A stretch of 64,000 nt of DNA from Pseudocercospora fijiensis CIRAD86 (Eukaryota > Ascomycota > Dothideomycetes > Mycosphaerellales > Mycosphaerellaceae). The stretch lies in NCBI RefSeq assembly GCF_000340215.1, contig NW_006921544.1, positions 650,599 to 714,598 on the forward strand. The letters are read 5' to 3'. Both the position numbers and the translations under genes were made by a program. Of the stretch, positions 48,576 to 61,257 are shown in pieces (position 1 is the stretch's first letter; every line of letters starts with the position of its first letter). The notes below the pieces were generated by a model that did not search any database, had not been told where the DNA came from, and was given only the letters and a program-made list of their open reading frames with translations.

Positions 48576-51500
48576 TTAAAGGCTAGAAAACTATTAGGCT
48601 TAGCTAAGCTATTTAAAAAGATATAATTATTCGAGTAGTCCTCGATAAGGGGTACGCTAAGGAGATCCTATATTAGATTATCGATCTACGAGATAGGATT
48701 AACTTTAGGATCGATTCGGTATATAGCTATAGTATAGGCTTTAAAGACTCGCCTTTACTCCTACCTAGGAAGGGATATACTAGTATAGACGTCTATATCC
48801 CTTTCTTTACTAGAACTAGTATTAGACTAACTATCGCCCTTATAAGAGGAGGACTTAGAGTAGCTATCTCTATCTACCTCGACCTCTTTATCTATAGGGT
48901 TATTAGTTACTATAGTAAGGGTTATCCTCCGAGAGCCGGTTAGGTTAAAAAGGAGGGACCTCCTTTAGTCGATCGCGTAGAAAAGTAGCGGCTAGGTCGG
49001 ACCTATCGAGCTCGGTAAGGTAATACGAGGTTCCTAAGCTAGTAATACTAGCGATACGAAAAGGAACCTTCTATCGAAACGTAAGCTTAGTAGACCTCGA
49101 GTACTTAATTTCGTCCCTAGTAACAAGCACAAGGGAGCTAACCTTAAGGGGAGTATTCGATACCGCTCCTTTCTCGTCGTACTAGCGAGTATTCTCCTTA
49201 TAGGTCCTCTTTAGCCGTAGGGCCGCTTCCTCGTTATTGTTAGATATATATATAAGCTACTAGGTACGGTATATAAGTAGTAAACTAGTATCTCGTAATA
49301 TTTCCTTATCGACTATTTAAAGGTCCTAGGGTAGCCTCGATAGGGAGTATTATATCGGCTCCCCTATATAAAATGTCTATACGCGTCTTACTAGTCGTTC
49401 GTCGGTATATTATTCTATTAGCCTAGAGTATAGGGGGAAAGTGCTTCCTCTAACCCTTTATAGTACTATTAGTAAGTTTAGAGAGGGTAGAAAGGATAGG
49501 TCGGTTTCTAGCTTCGATTTAACTATTCGCCTTTAGGTAGTATAGGGAAATCCGGACTCGGTAGGTAGCTATATAGATAGTAGACATCCTCGTATAGGAA
49601 CTTAGCTATTTAGGTTATAGTAACTAATTTACCGGCGTAATTAAATATCCTTACCTTAGCCTAGCTACTAACAAGTATGCGAGCTAAGGTAATAGATCCC
49701 TTCTTATCGATATAAAGTATATTAGTAACCTAGCGACGGATAATAACCCGAATATAAGTAGTGTAAAGTATTCTAGCAATCTTATATCTTTCTCGTATTT
49801 AGTAGACTCGATAAGACCGAACCTATATAGCGATTTAGGTATATATACTATACTAGAAGTATCGTTTAGAAGATAGACAATATATTGCCTCCCGGCCCTT
49901 ATAGCTATAATCTTTATAAAGCGACTAGATTATTTCCTCTCGAACCTTGTCGCTCTTAACTACTCGTTAGAGAGTATACTTCGGATATCGCTAGTAGAAT
50001 AGGAGGCGATCTTTAATAATATACTTCTAGGTCGTACGTCGAGACCTTCGGGATTCGGTACGAGAAATGCCTTCTAGAAAGCGAAGAGTAGATTTAACGT
50101 ACCTAATAAGTAGTAATTCTCGGGACTAGTATTCTTCCTTATTTAAGGAAGCTAGACTTAGCTAGCGGATCGATAGGCTTAGACTAAATTATAATATAAC
50201 AGAAATCGTTATTAATTATATTATCGTAGTCGATCTAGTCGTCTCGCTCGGCGATATCCTCCTCTATAGGGTTACGACGGGATAGTCTATCGGCTATAGA
50301 ATGTTTTCTTCCGGTAATATACTTAACCTCGAGATCGAATAGCCGAATCTAGGCTACCTATCGGGCTATTCCTAAATTAGGGAGATCGGAGGCTAACTTA
50401 TTAAGTTAGTAGATAAGGGTAGTAGTATCGATCTCGATTCGAAAGTAATATCTAACGAGATAATTCTTAACTTCTTTAGTAGTTTAAGTGCTATAAGGTA
50501 TTCTCGCTTACTAGTATCGTACTAGGCCTTACTTCCGGTCTAAAGGCCGCTTTCGTACCGAACGGGGTAACGCTTCTTAGTATTGTCTCTTTCGTACTAG
50601 TTTAGGCTACTACTATACCTAGATCTACTCGTATCTAAAATAAGGCTAATCAATCTAGTATCCTTTATATAATAGATCGAGTTAAGAGTAGGTACGGTAG
50701 TAAGTATAGCTTTTAAAGAGTCTATAGCGGCCTATTAATCTTAATCCTAGGAAAAATCGATATTAGCCTTTAGAAGGTAGAAGAGCGGTCTTACAATTAT
50801 TACAAAGCCCTCGATCTAGATACGGTAGTAGATATATACCCTAAGGAAGACTCGTACGCCCGAGTAGTTTTTAGGTATTAGCTAGACGATAATCTTTGTA
50901 ACCTTCTCCGTATTAGGGTATCTTCCGGAAATATTAATAACGTAGCTAATATATTTTAGTCTTTTATAGAGGAACTGTAATCTAAGGTCTATAATAGTAT
51001 ACCTAGTACGCTCGATATCTATAAGAATACCGTCTATCTATTAAATCTATTTAGTTACGAACCTTCGTAAGCTAGGCTCGACCTCTTTATCGTTATATTA
51101 GGTCCTCGGGCCCTTAATACTAATATCGTCGACGAAAGGCCTCGTACGGTAGGAAATATAATTAAAGAGGATCCTTATAACGATCCGGATAAACTAGGTA
51201 ACGGAGTTTATTACTCCCTATAGAAGGGTAGTTATTCGTACTAGGCTAAGCGGGATATTAAAGGCAGTTATATCTCGATCGGCCTTAGAAAGGGGAACCT
51301 AGTCGTATCTAGAAAAGAAATCGATTAGGGAAGAAATAGTATAGTTAGTAAAATCCTTAGTAAAGCTATTAGTATTAGGAGGAAGGTTTCTATCCCGTAT
51401 CGTATAGCGATTTAGCTCTATAGTAGCGTTAATTAGGCGATACTTTTAAGGTCCTTTCTTTTAAACTAGAACTAGGGATTTCTATATACTCCCTCGCTTA

Positions 51501-54500
51501 CTTTAAGGACGCTATTCGTAATTCGCTCCTAGATTATTTCTTTAACGATATTTACTAAACTAGGCTAAAGACGGAAAGTTAGCTTTCTCTATAGTTTATA
51601 AGGAATTGTTCGAATCTACTAAGGAGGTACTACGTCCGCGTTGACCCTTCTAATTTTAGTAAAACTCTAGGTAAGGGCTTTTTCTCGGTTATAAAGTATA
51701 TCGTAGAATAGATCTAGGTCCCTAGGAAGAAGCTCTATTCTAATAAGAAGTTTCGCTTTCCTTTCCTTAGTAAAAGGCGAGCCGCGTAGTATATCCGAGA
51801 ATTTATTAATTAAGTATTTCTAGTCGTAGGGCCTAGTTCTAGGGGCGAGTAGCGCCTCCCGAGTAAGCCGTTTCTTCTTCTAGTAAGGGTTACTACTAGT
51901 TGTTATACTTCCGTTTATTATAGTACTAGCCTCTATAGGTTTTACTTTATCTGCCTTTCTCTTATATATTCTATAAACTCCGACCGTACGGGATTTACTA
52001 GTACCCGTATTCTCTACGTAAGTAGTTTGTCCTAGTATTTTCTTAATATATAGTAATTAGGTAGGAAATCGGCGAAAGCTCTAAAAGCTATAGTACTACT
52101 CGTACCGCTTATAAAGACGATTCGCTTTAGATTATTAAAGTATAGCTACCTAATCGTTACGGCCTATAGGTTCGAGAACCGCTTCTTCGTCGCCGAGCCG
52201 GGTAAGGCTAACTACCGGGTATTACTAAGAATAATCTAGCTTCTCGAGGGAGGACTAGCGCTATATAGCTAGGACCGGTACGTCGTCGTATATCCGCTCT
52301 TCGATAGGGATACTAGCTACGCGGCCTTTATATAGATCTTTACTAGAAGGTAGCTACGGGATTATAGGGATACTAGGGAATACTAGGCCTAGCCTAAGCG
52401 AGGTCGGAAAAGATAGTAGGAGTAGGGGCGGGCCGGCTACCGGACTAATTAATATACCCTAGCTAGCTAGCTAGTATACCTTACGGCTACCTATTTCTTC
52501 GCTATATACTACTGTACTAATATTTCTTCTAAAACAATAAGCTACGACGGTATAAATTATACCTTCACCTAGCGGTTTTAAAATTAGGGCGGACTCGACG
52601 CTAGCTTCTCGTCCGCTACCTAGTTTTTTAACTACTAGGGATTATTACGACTAAGGAGCTCCTTAAGCAGGATATAATTCTTAGAGCTAGTAAGGATAGT
52701 AAAGATAGTAGAGCGGCCTCCGCGTATAGAAATTGTCCCTTCCTAGGAGCTATTATTTATATTTCGAGCGATAAGGCGGTTTTTACGAGCCTATAGGCGA
52801 CTAAGGATAATAGGGAGGTCGTTATCTCTAGGGGGTATAATAAGAAAATCGGTTTCGTACTCGATATTAAAGGTAGAGATAGGAACGGAAGTACTAATAC
52901 TAATAAATTTAGCTCTTCCCCTAGCTCCTCGTATATTTTAAATAAGACCTTTTAAAAGAGTAAAGTTAGCTCGCTATAGGAATTTCGTATTTCGAATACT
53001 CCCCTCTAAGCCTTTATTAATAACAGCGCGGATCTTAAGGCACCTATTAATAGTAATAGTAATATACGGGATAGGGATAAGGGCGAAGTTATCGTCGACT
53101 AATAAAAGGTATATTTAGCCGGAGTCGATATAGAGTACTTCGTTAGGAAGGGTATCTATCCTAGAAGAAATAATCTATACTATATAATAGTTAAGTCTAT
53201 TCCTTCGGCTAATCGAATTAGGGTCTCGGATAACTTCTTCGTTAGCGACCTCGTACTCTTCTTAGCTTTCCTCTTCGTTAAGGCTAGTAAAGAATTCTCG
53301 GGTAGAGGTAAGGACTAGAATAGGGTAGTCCTTAGATCGTCTAGGTCTAGTTCTTCTAGTAGCTAAGGTAGCTACCCTACCTACTATCTCTATAATCTAG
53401 TAGGGAATCTTATCGGTTTTATCCTTTTTAAGATCCTAAATTCTCTAGGTAAGAGCGTTATTATTAGGCTAGCGAGCGATAAGCTTTTAATATTCCGGAA
53501 TATAGGCGAGGGCCTTAGTATTACTAAGCTATATACTATTCCCGCTAAGGAACTTCTTTACCTAAAAGTTAGGATCCTTATAATGTTTCTAAAGGTTCTT
53601 TATAATATTAGTCGTCTTAGGCTCTTTCCTCGTAGCTCGCTACCGGCTTAGAGGGTTTATCCCCTTCGATAGCTCTTTAGGCCCTAGGGGTAGGTCTTAG
53701 GATAGGGGATAGTACTTTATCTATTTCTACGTTACTATCCCTAGGTAGGCTAGCGTTACTATTTAAGGATTTAGTAGTAGGCTATCTATAGGTACTAGAA
53801 GGGCTAGTAGTAGGGGGGTTACGACTAACCGTTCCTTAGACTAAGCTCTTAGAGGTAGTAGGCTTAGGGACCTTTAAATAGCTCTTCGAGGCTAGGTTTG
53901 TTTTCGGATTTACTCTTCCGTCTTACGAATACTAAACCCCCGAACTATATTGCGAATGCCCTTCGTTTTCGTACTACCCTTTTATTTAGTAGTAGCCTTT
54001 TAAGTCCGGTTTACGTCGGTAGTAGCGGTAATAGGAAGACTATTCCTAAGCGGGGCATCCTAGCTAGGAGTATAGGCAAGGGTATCTATAACTCTAGCCG
54101 CCTCGTAGTCGCTAAAATCTAATTCTTTATTAGCTTCTTCGATAATACTAAGATTATAGGATCTCTAGTATAGTATAACCCGCCTAGTAGTAGGAGGGGT
54201 AGTAGTAGGGATAGGAAGGCTGTTACGAGTATTGTTCGAGGCGATTCCTCCGTAGGGGTTTCCTAGGGATCTTAAAGGTAGAGAGGGTAGAGATAAAGGA
54301 ATTATCGGGGTAGGGGCTCGAGATATTAGAACTCGAGGCGCTAGTTAGGGTAGAAAACCTAGGGCTATAGTCCGCCTTAGTTACTAAGAGGGGTAGTTAA
54401 ATTGTTTCTAAAGGGCGTCTATCCTAAACTTAAGCGGAAAGACTATCTCCTACTAGTAGTAGGCCTCGAAGAGCGAAAGTATAATAGTAAGCTTTAGGAT

Positions 54501-55958
54501 AGTAGGGCTATTACGAAAGCGGGAGGGCATAGCGTAAGGCATACCTAATAGCCTAAAATACTATATACGGTCTCGAATATAGTAGAACCCTTAATCTTAT
54601 ATATATCGATAGGGCCTATAGTTTAGGCGGAGATAACCTTTAGCTCCGTAATAGTAATAGCGACCCTCTATACTAGGGATAGACTAAAAGGCAAATATAT
54701 TAATAGTCGGCCCCTATATAAACTAGCTATTATATAGCTAAGCTATAGAGGCATCACCGTTCCAGAAGGCATAAGGGCGCTATAAGGCGTACGAATCGGC
54801 ATTAGTATTAACGGGGCCTATAGTAGGAGCCTTCTAATTATCTCGAGTAAGGACGTAAAGCTTTAGGTCTTAAAATTGTTTAATAAGGTCGTCGATACTA
54901 GGCTTAGCAATAAGCTTAAAGGCTACCCCTTATCGTTAGATATTAAGGGTAGGCCGAGTACTTAGTATATTCTTCTCGACTGTTTCTCGTAGCTCTCTTA
55001 AATAGCCGCTATCGTTACTAGTAAGAAGCGAGAAACCCTATCGGCTGCGAGCTAGATCGTACCTAGTACGATAGATCTACTCGAAGTTAGTATATAACTC
55101 CTAGTTATATAGGTAAATACTATATTTCTTATAGATACGAGGTATAATAGTAGGTATAGAGCCTCCTAAGCCCTTTAGAAACAGACGGCTCCTCGTAATA
55201 TCGTTAAGAACTCTCCTCGGTATCCCTTCTACGATACTATAGAAGTCCTAGTAAAAACGAAGGGTATTACTCTTAGTCGTTTAACTAGTATATAGCTACT
55301 TAAGGTACTCGCGGGAATTTAATTAAACCGCGATATCCTAATTAGTAAACTCGCGCTTAAACTTCTTTAGGAAGGACTCCTATATAAGCGGCTAAGTTCC
55401 TAGGAGCCGAATAACTCGAGGCCGAATACTAGTTTTATAATTAGCGATAAGGAGCTTTATAGTAGTAGCAGTTTTATACCTCGGGTAATATCGCTTAAGA
55501 ATAGTAGAGAACCTTTTAACGAAGTTAGTAACGTTTTCTATAGTAAAGAGAGGGTTCTTAATAGTCCCTAGGAGAGGCATTTACGCCTTAAAGTCTAAGA
55601 AAGCCTAAAGACGACCCTAGAGAACCTAAGGGGATAGCCTAATAGCCGCTTAGCTAAGCTACTAGGGGACCTCTCGAGTACCGCCTTCTTACGTAGTGCC
55701 TTCTTAACTAGCTTTACTATTGCTAGTACTAGTACCTCTATTGCTTCCTAAGATAGTAGTCCTCTCGGCTTTAGAATTAGTATCTAGGTAGTTACGAATA
55801 TAATTTAGAGGTAGGTCTCGGTAGGTAGTAGTATCCGAGAGAGCCTATAAAGGTAGCTCGGCCGGAAGAGGGTTATTATTAATATCCTAAGAGCTTATTT
55901 CGTTAATAGAATAAACGATTTATAGACGACGATAGAGAATTAGAATAAATAGAAGGGG
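48576..55958 (-). pseudogene. G3 Gypsy gag-pol polyprotein
   Basis: Minus-strand Gypsy coding region. Gag begins near 55600; an open 62-codon piece at 55580-55395 reads MPLLGTIKNPLFTIENV.. . The middle (about 52100-54900) is too degraded to divide into domains. Reverse transcriptase lies around 51700-50900, with an intact FVDD box near 51120. RNase H is at about 50600-50250 (GSKAQYDTSKREC and ADRLSRR). Part of the integrase, its C-terminal side, is near 49450-49330 (..GADIILPIEATLG). A polar tail then runs to the hAT insertion at 48575. The RNase H type matches the Gypsy clade with KREC and LSRR motifs rather than the chromoviruses above. The plus-strand ORF at 53898-54122 is on the wrong strand. 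Confidence 0.75.
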
Positions 55959-57009
55959 TATAGTATTAACAAAATTAGATAGGTTAGTAGGTGCTTTAGG
56001 GTAAAGAACGTAAGTGTATTATAGTATATCTTATAGTACGTATCGCGTCTAGTTTTTCGAAGTAAGGGGGTAGGTACTAGCCTATATATATAGGGAATAG
56101 AGGGGAGGTAGGGTTTCCGAGCTAGCTAGCTAATATGCCTACTACGCCTATTCTACGCCCCCTTAGTTCCTTACTACTAATTTCTACTAAGTCGTAGTAT
56201 ATAGACTATAGTTCTACGGAAGGGTCGTAGTAGTCCGGAAGGAGGCCTTAAGTCCTTAGTAAAAGTCAAAATTAGGTTTACGACGATTAGCGGAAAAGAA
56301 GGGGGCGGTATTTATTTTTCGAAGTTCTTTATATCCCCTTCTCTAGTTTCTTATAGCGGGACCCTTAGGTTCCCTTCGGTATAGGTCGTTCCTTATAAGG
56401 TCCCTCCTACTAGAGATAGGTAGGGATTCGTAATAGCGTATATATCGTAAATAGTTAGCTTTAGTATTATTAATAATAGTAATCTTTTTACTTTACGTTA
56501 GTAATAGTATATTCCTTTTACTTTAGGTCGGTAACGGTTAAATAATAGTAGGACGTCTCGATACTACTAATGTCTCTTTTAGGAGTACTATTATATTAGT
56601 AGCCCGGCTTTCGCTCTAGGCGAGGGCTATAATCGTTTCTTCGTAACTATATATATACCTATACCTTTAAATAAATAAAGATAGCCCTACCTTCGGCTCT
56701 AGATAATATAGGCGGGATAAGTAGCTCGTAGGTAGAGATATATATATAGGGAACTATATACTATATACCTTATATCTAATATATCTTAGGTAGCTACGAG
56801 GGGTCTACGTAGCAATATATACCTCTAGAGGGCGGCATTGTAATTAGTAACAAGAAGGGAAGGATAGTAACGAAGGCTAGATTATAACGGAATAAGGTAT
56901 TATTCTCGTATATATCTACCGCTATATTATTATCGTAGCTATCTGTCGATATAATATATTAAAAGTAGCTATAGTGCACCTCTATACTAAGCCGGGTCTC
57001 TCTACTATA
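55959..57009. repeat. G3 LTR, right copy
   Basis: 1051 bp, colinear with 17139-18167. The bases before it (aaatagaagggg) look like a plus-strand polypurine tract, although the coding region inside reads on the minus strand, where one would expect a primer-binding site here. The base string after it (ttact) does not match the one before the left LTR (ctaga). Confidence 0.82.
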
Positions 57010-57079
57010 TTACTAAAGGAGAAAGGGGTATAGGTAATTATTCTATACTCGGTATATATAGCCGGCGTTCGTAGCCGGT

Positions 57080-57560
57080 AGATACTAAGACTTAAATAGA
57101 AAGCGTTTCTTAAGGGTAGAGTAGTACTACTATATAAAATCTTTACTAAGGCAGAGAGGGCTTATATCCGGAATCTAGGCTACTAGTAGGATAGGTTAGC
57201 GTTAGAATTCTCTAAATCTCTATATAAGCCTCCGAAGGATTACCTATTTTAGTAATACGGCTTTATCTCGACTACTCCGTAGGCACCGGACGAAGCTCGG
57301 GCGCTCTTTAAGGTCTTTACTAAGAAGCGGAAGGAGTTCGAGGATTAGGATTAGTTAATAGAGCTATTAGTTAGTATTAGGTCTCGTAGTTAGACTCGGC
57401 CCGAGCATTTGCTTATCGAGTGTCTTATACCGAAACAGGATAGATTAAGACTAAAAACGAGCTTAGATTCGTTAGGTATAGTAGCTCGGTTCCGTTAGTA
57501 GGAGAGAGCCGCTATATAGAAGGCAAAATTTAGGTAGTTAGGATAGCTAGGGTAGCTAGG
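57080..57560 (+). pseudogene. unknown gene of the hAT element, 3' part (copy B)
   Basis: Matches the second open stretch of the copy A gene (27340-26890). It is preceded by the intron-like motif pair (57058-57084). Helical, Lys/Arg/Leu-rich, with RIP-type stops only. The 5' part is absent because the G3 LTR lies directly upstream. No family recognised. Confidence 0.45.
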
Positions 57561-57689
57561 AAACAAAAAAAGGTAGCTAGCTATCTACTACCTAGCTATT
57601 CCTAACGATACGATACTATAAAAGAAAGGGTATTTCCCTATAGCTACTAGTATATACTACTACTTCTTACCTTACTATATAAAACTTTA

Positions 57690-58359
57690 AAACATACCGA
57701 CCGATATTATATATATACTAGGCGCTATACTAGGAAGGGTAATAACGAGACGATAGTCGAATTAGTCTAGTATACGGACGAGATTGCGATAACGTCGAAA
57801 CGAGGTTATATACTTGCCTTCGAGCCTATTAAGTACTAGACGACGATTAGGGCTAGATTTATCCTCTCCGAATCCTAGTAGTAGGAATTTACTATAGGGT
57901 ACTACTACCTAGTCTTTACCTTTACGGAGTCTAAGTAGAAGGTTGTTCGGAGATATAAGAATATCGAGTATTAACCCGGATATCTTCGAAAAGGCTAGCT
58001 AGGCGTACTTTTAGAAACCCGAGTATACCGAGTAGTTTAATTAATAGGTCTATAAGATATAGTCCACTATATACTTACGTTTAAAGGAGTATAAACTACG
58101 GAAGTACTCGATATAATAGGGTAGTAAGGAGCGAACGGATATATTCTAGAAGTTCTTTACGGAAGGGGTATTGCACCGTTATACGAGTTCTCGACTTAAA
58201 GGTTAACTAGTAATTGTCTGTAACTTCTACGGTTTAATCTTAAAATACCCGAAACTAGGGGATAGGAATTTGTCGCCTACTAACTATCTCTATTCTAAAC
58301 GGTATTAGGAATCTTAAGGAGAGATAAGGGTTAATATAGATATAGCGTTCTAGAAAGAG
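57690..58359 (+). pseudogene. probable N-terminal exon(s) of hAT transposase (copy B)
   Basis: A frame with RIP-type stops includes ..NPDIFEKASQAYFQKPEYTEQF.. near 57980 and continues to a gtacgt donor at 58360. The next segment (58360-58446) contains four tandem ccggctatagcta units and ends in ag, so it looks like an intron. I did not find a BED zinc finger. The phase with the next exon does not match cleanly, so a missing exon or a frameshift is possible. Confidence 0.5.
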
Positions 58360-58446
58360 GTACGTCTTCTAAAATGCCGGCTATAGCTACCGGCTATAGC
58401 TACCGGCTATAGCTACCGGCTACTACAATTAACCGTATAGATTTAG

Positions 58447-61096
58447 CTAATTATTATAGGCTACGCTAAAGGAAGCTTAAGGATTAAAGGCTACCAATTT
58501 CTCCGCCGAAGACTTTAAGCGACTAGCAAACGAAATACTAGCTATAAACGGCCTTCCGGAAGACTTCTACGAAAGGGAGTCTATATAGAAGATATACCTA
58601 TATCTTATAAACTATCCCCTCCCTATTTCTCGGCGCGATAACCTAGCGTACTATATTCGAAAAGAATAAAGAGGCTACGTTAGTCGATATTCGGGAGATC
58701 CTCCGTAATACTCGCCGAGTAGCTATTAGTATCGATAGCTAGTTAAGCCGGACTATAAGAGCCTCCTTCCTCTCGATTATACTATACTTTATTAATTCGG
58801 ATTAGAAACTCTAGGAACTTATAATCGGATTCCCTAAAATTCTAGGTTCCTATACGAGTAAGGATATAGCGAAGCTTGTCTATACGGCAATACATAGAGT
58901 TAGCGTAATAACGAAACTAATCTCGATTACTACTAATAACGCTAGTAATAATCGAATATTATATAAGGCGTTATATATACAATTTACTTATATATATCTT
59001 TAAAATTACTAATCGTATCGATAGGGTCGAGTATATAGAGGAGATTATAAGGTCTATAATCTAGCTTAATCTTCTAAATGTTAAGCTCGCTACGCTCCCG
59101 GATACGTACGATAATAAAGATAAAGAGGACCCTAGTAATAGCCCTAGATATATTAAATCGGAGGAATTAGAGCCAACGTACTTACTAGTTATATCCCTAT
59201 AGAAGTTTCCCTACCTCGCTTATATAGTTTAAATCGCGATCTAAGCCCTCTTTAAGACGCTTAAAATTACACTATTAAACGACGACTAATAGAAGATCCT
59301 AGATAAGGATAAAGCAAAGTCGAAAGTCGAGAAACTCGTTATAGTAATAAGACGGGATAAGGTAGAAAGCCTCGCTCTCGTTTTATATAAGATATAACTT
59401 TTATTAGTAGCCGGCACCTATAGCCGGTAACCTAGTATAGTTCTAACTCTTTTTCTCTAGCTTCGTCGTTTCGTAATATATACGAACTCGAGCTTATAGA
59501 GATATAACCGATTCGAGGCTATTTAAAAGAACCTAATTAAGCGCGCTAAAACCGATACCTAGTAAAGGACGGAAACTAATACTACTACTACTAGTAGCAA
59601 TAGTATAGGCTACTAAGGGTAATATAACCTATAGCAATATAGGTAGCTATGTTTAGTAAGATAGGATAACGAGACTATCGCTTAGGCTAATAACGAGAGC
59701 CCTATAATATAGGCATTATAGAAGTGTAACATAAACAATGTATTATACGAGGTTAATAATCTGTCTACTCTATAGAAGGAGGCCTCTATAGAAGGAGGCC
59801 TCTATAGAAGGAGGCCTCTTATATAGGCCCGGTTACGAGCTAATACTAGAATATCGTATAGAATAAGCAATAGCGAAAGCGGCCTCCTTAGCGCCTACTC
59901 CGTTTTACCTAAGATATAAAGATCCGGTTTAATTCGACTTTCTATATAGTTACGAAGGGATATACTTTACGTACCGCTCTCGAGATCTATTAGAATTCCG
60001 AGGATATTAAGTAGCTCGGGCTTACCGCCGCCGAATAGCGCTAAGTATAGTATCTCGTAGATATTAGTAAGCATTACGCGAACGTTACTACTACGATTAG
60101 AAGAACCCGAGGACCGACGATCTACCTTATCTTCGCGTACTATAACTAGCTCTTAAACGAGCTCGACGAAACCGTAGCTAAGCTAGCTAGGAAGAGCGTT
60201 CCCTAGAAAGTAGCTATAACGAAAGCTATAGATACCTCCTATACTAAGTTATATAAATATTACAGTACTACCTTTTAGTCGTTCGGGGATATCTATAGCG
60301 TTACGTACTTACTTAACCCGGTAGAAAAGGATATATACTAGTAGAGGCTAGAATAGAAGGAGGACGAGGAATAGCCTAAGTATTACTAGACTATTCTAGA
60401 AAAGATATTCTATAAGCGTCGGAAAGAAACTAGTCTAAATATAGCTCGTATAAAGAAAAAGAAGGCTAAGAAGGCTCCGATATTATATCTATTTCGTAGG
60501 TAGAAAGTAGAAGCAGAAGAGGAAGTAACTACTAAAGTAAACGAAGAAGAGTTCGAACTCTATTAGCGCGCGAGTAGGTACTAAACCTATAGGCTCGGAA
60601 AGAGGGCTAATAATCTCTAGATCTTACTAGTCTTCTAGACGAATTCGGAGACGATATTCTCGCGATATAGTAGCGGTTAGAGCCTGAGTTTCTAACGATA
60701 GCGTCGGTCGCTCGGGACGTCCTTACTATACCGAGCGTAGGTATAGGCTATAAGAGGTCTTTTAGTAACGCTCGTTACTAGGGCCCCTTTAATCTAATAT
60801 ATTCGCCTACTACCTTCGAATCTATTATAGTATTCCGATACTATCTCTTCTACTAGAGTCGCTAAGGTAGGATACTAAAGATTATACTAAAGGACTTAAT
60901 CGAGGAATTAGAAAACCTTAAGATCGAAGAAACTTAGGAGCGCGAAGAGAATACGAAATTTAGTATAAGCGAAACCCTTATTAGCGATAACGAAGAGGAG
61001 GAGGGCGGAGGTAGAAAGCGATACCGGATCGAGAAGCGGAAGCGTATATAGGCTTAGAGTAGCTTTAAGGAGGCGAAGCGCTTACGTAGAAGGTAA
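58447..61096 (+). pseudogene. hAT transposase (copy B)
   Basis: DDE transposase of the hAT superfamily. Catalytic block 1 (AISIDS.LSR) is at about 58715, followed by YFINSD.KL and the GSYTSKDIAKL segment. Block 2 at about 58930 reads ITTNNASNN, so its Asp has become Asn. The C-terminal dimerisation region (about 60640-60870) has RLEPEF, ARDVLTIPSVG and RSFSNAR. A tail follows: acidic (NEEEEGGG), then Arg/Lys-rich, ending in a TAA at 61094-61096. A frame change near 58640 is shared with copy A. A 287-bp insertion (59563-59849) that copy A lacks interrupts it. TAG/TAA stops throughout. It is the likely source of mobility for the family, including the MITE at 2380. Confidence 0.9.
59563..59849. 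other. 287-bp insertion in the copy B transposase
   Basis: Copy A runs straight from ..gatacctag to aatatcg.. where copy B has 287 extra bases, flanked by ctag on both sides (59559-59562 and 59846-59849). It contains three tandem copies of the 16-bp ctatagaaggaggcct (about 59773-59820). No terminal inverted repeats are visible. It is either a small insertion with a 4-bp duplication or a stretch lost from copy A. Confidence 0.7.
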
Positions 61097-61257
61097 TATA
61101 GCCGGCGTATATAGCCGGTATATATCCCGAATATGTTTCGAATTCCTAAATAGACTAGTTACTATAGCTACCTACCCCGCTTACCTACTAACTATTTCTA
61201 ATTCTCTATTCGCTCTTCCTCTCCTTCTTCCCCTTCCCTATATTCTTAAAGATAAAT

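Noticed and set aside
53898..54122. 74-codon plus-strand ORF
   Set aside because: Within G3, whose coding is on the minus strand; no motif.
48576..55958. Reading G3 as the plus-strand continuation of the pol fragment at 18168-19672
   Set aside because: The sequence after 48575 does not continue the G4-type pol, and its own RT, RNase H and gag read on the minus strand.
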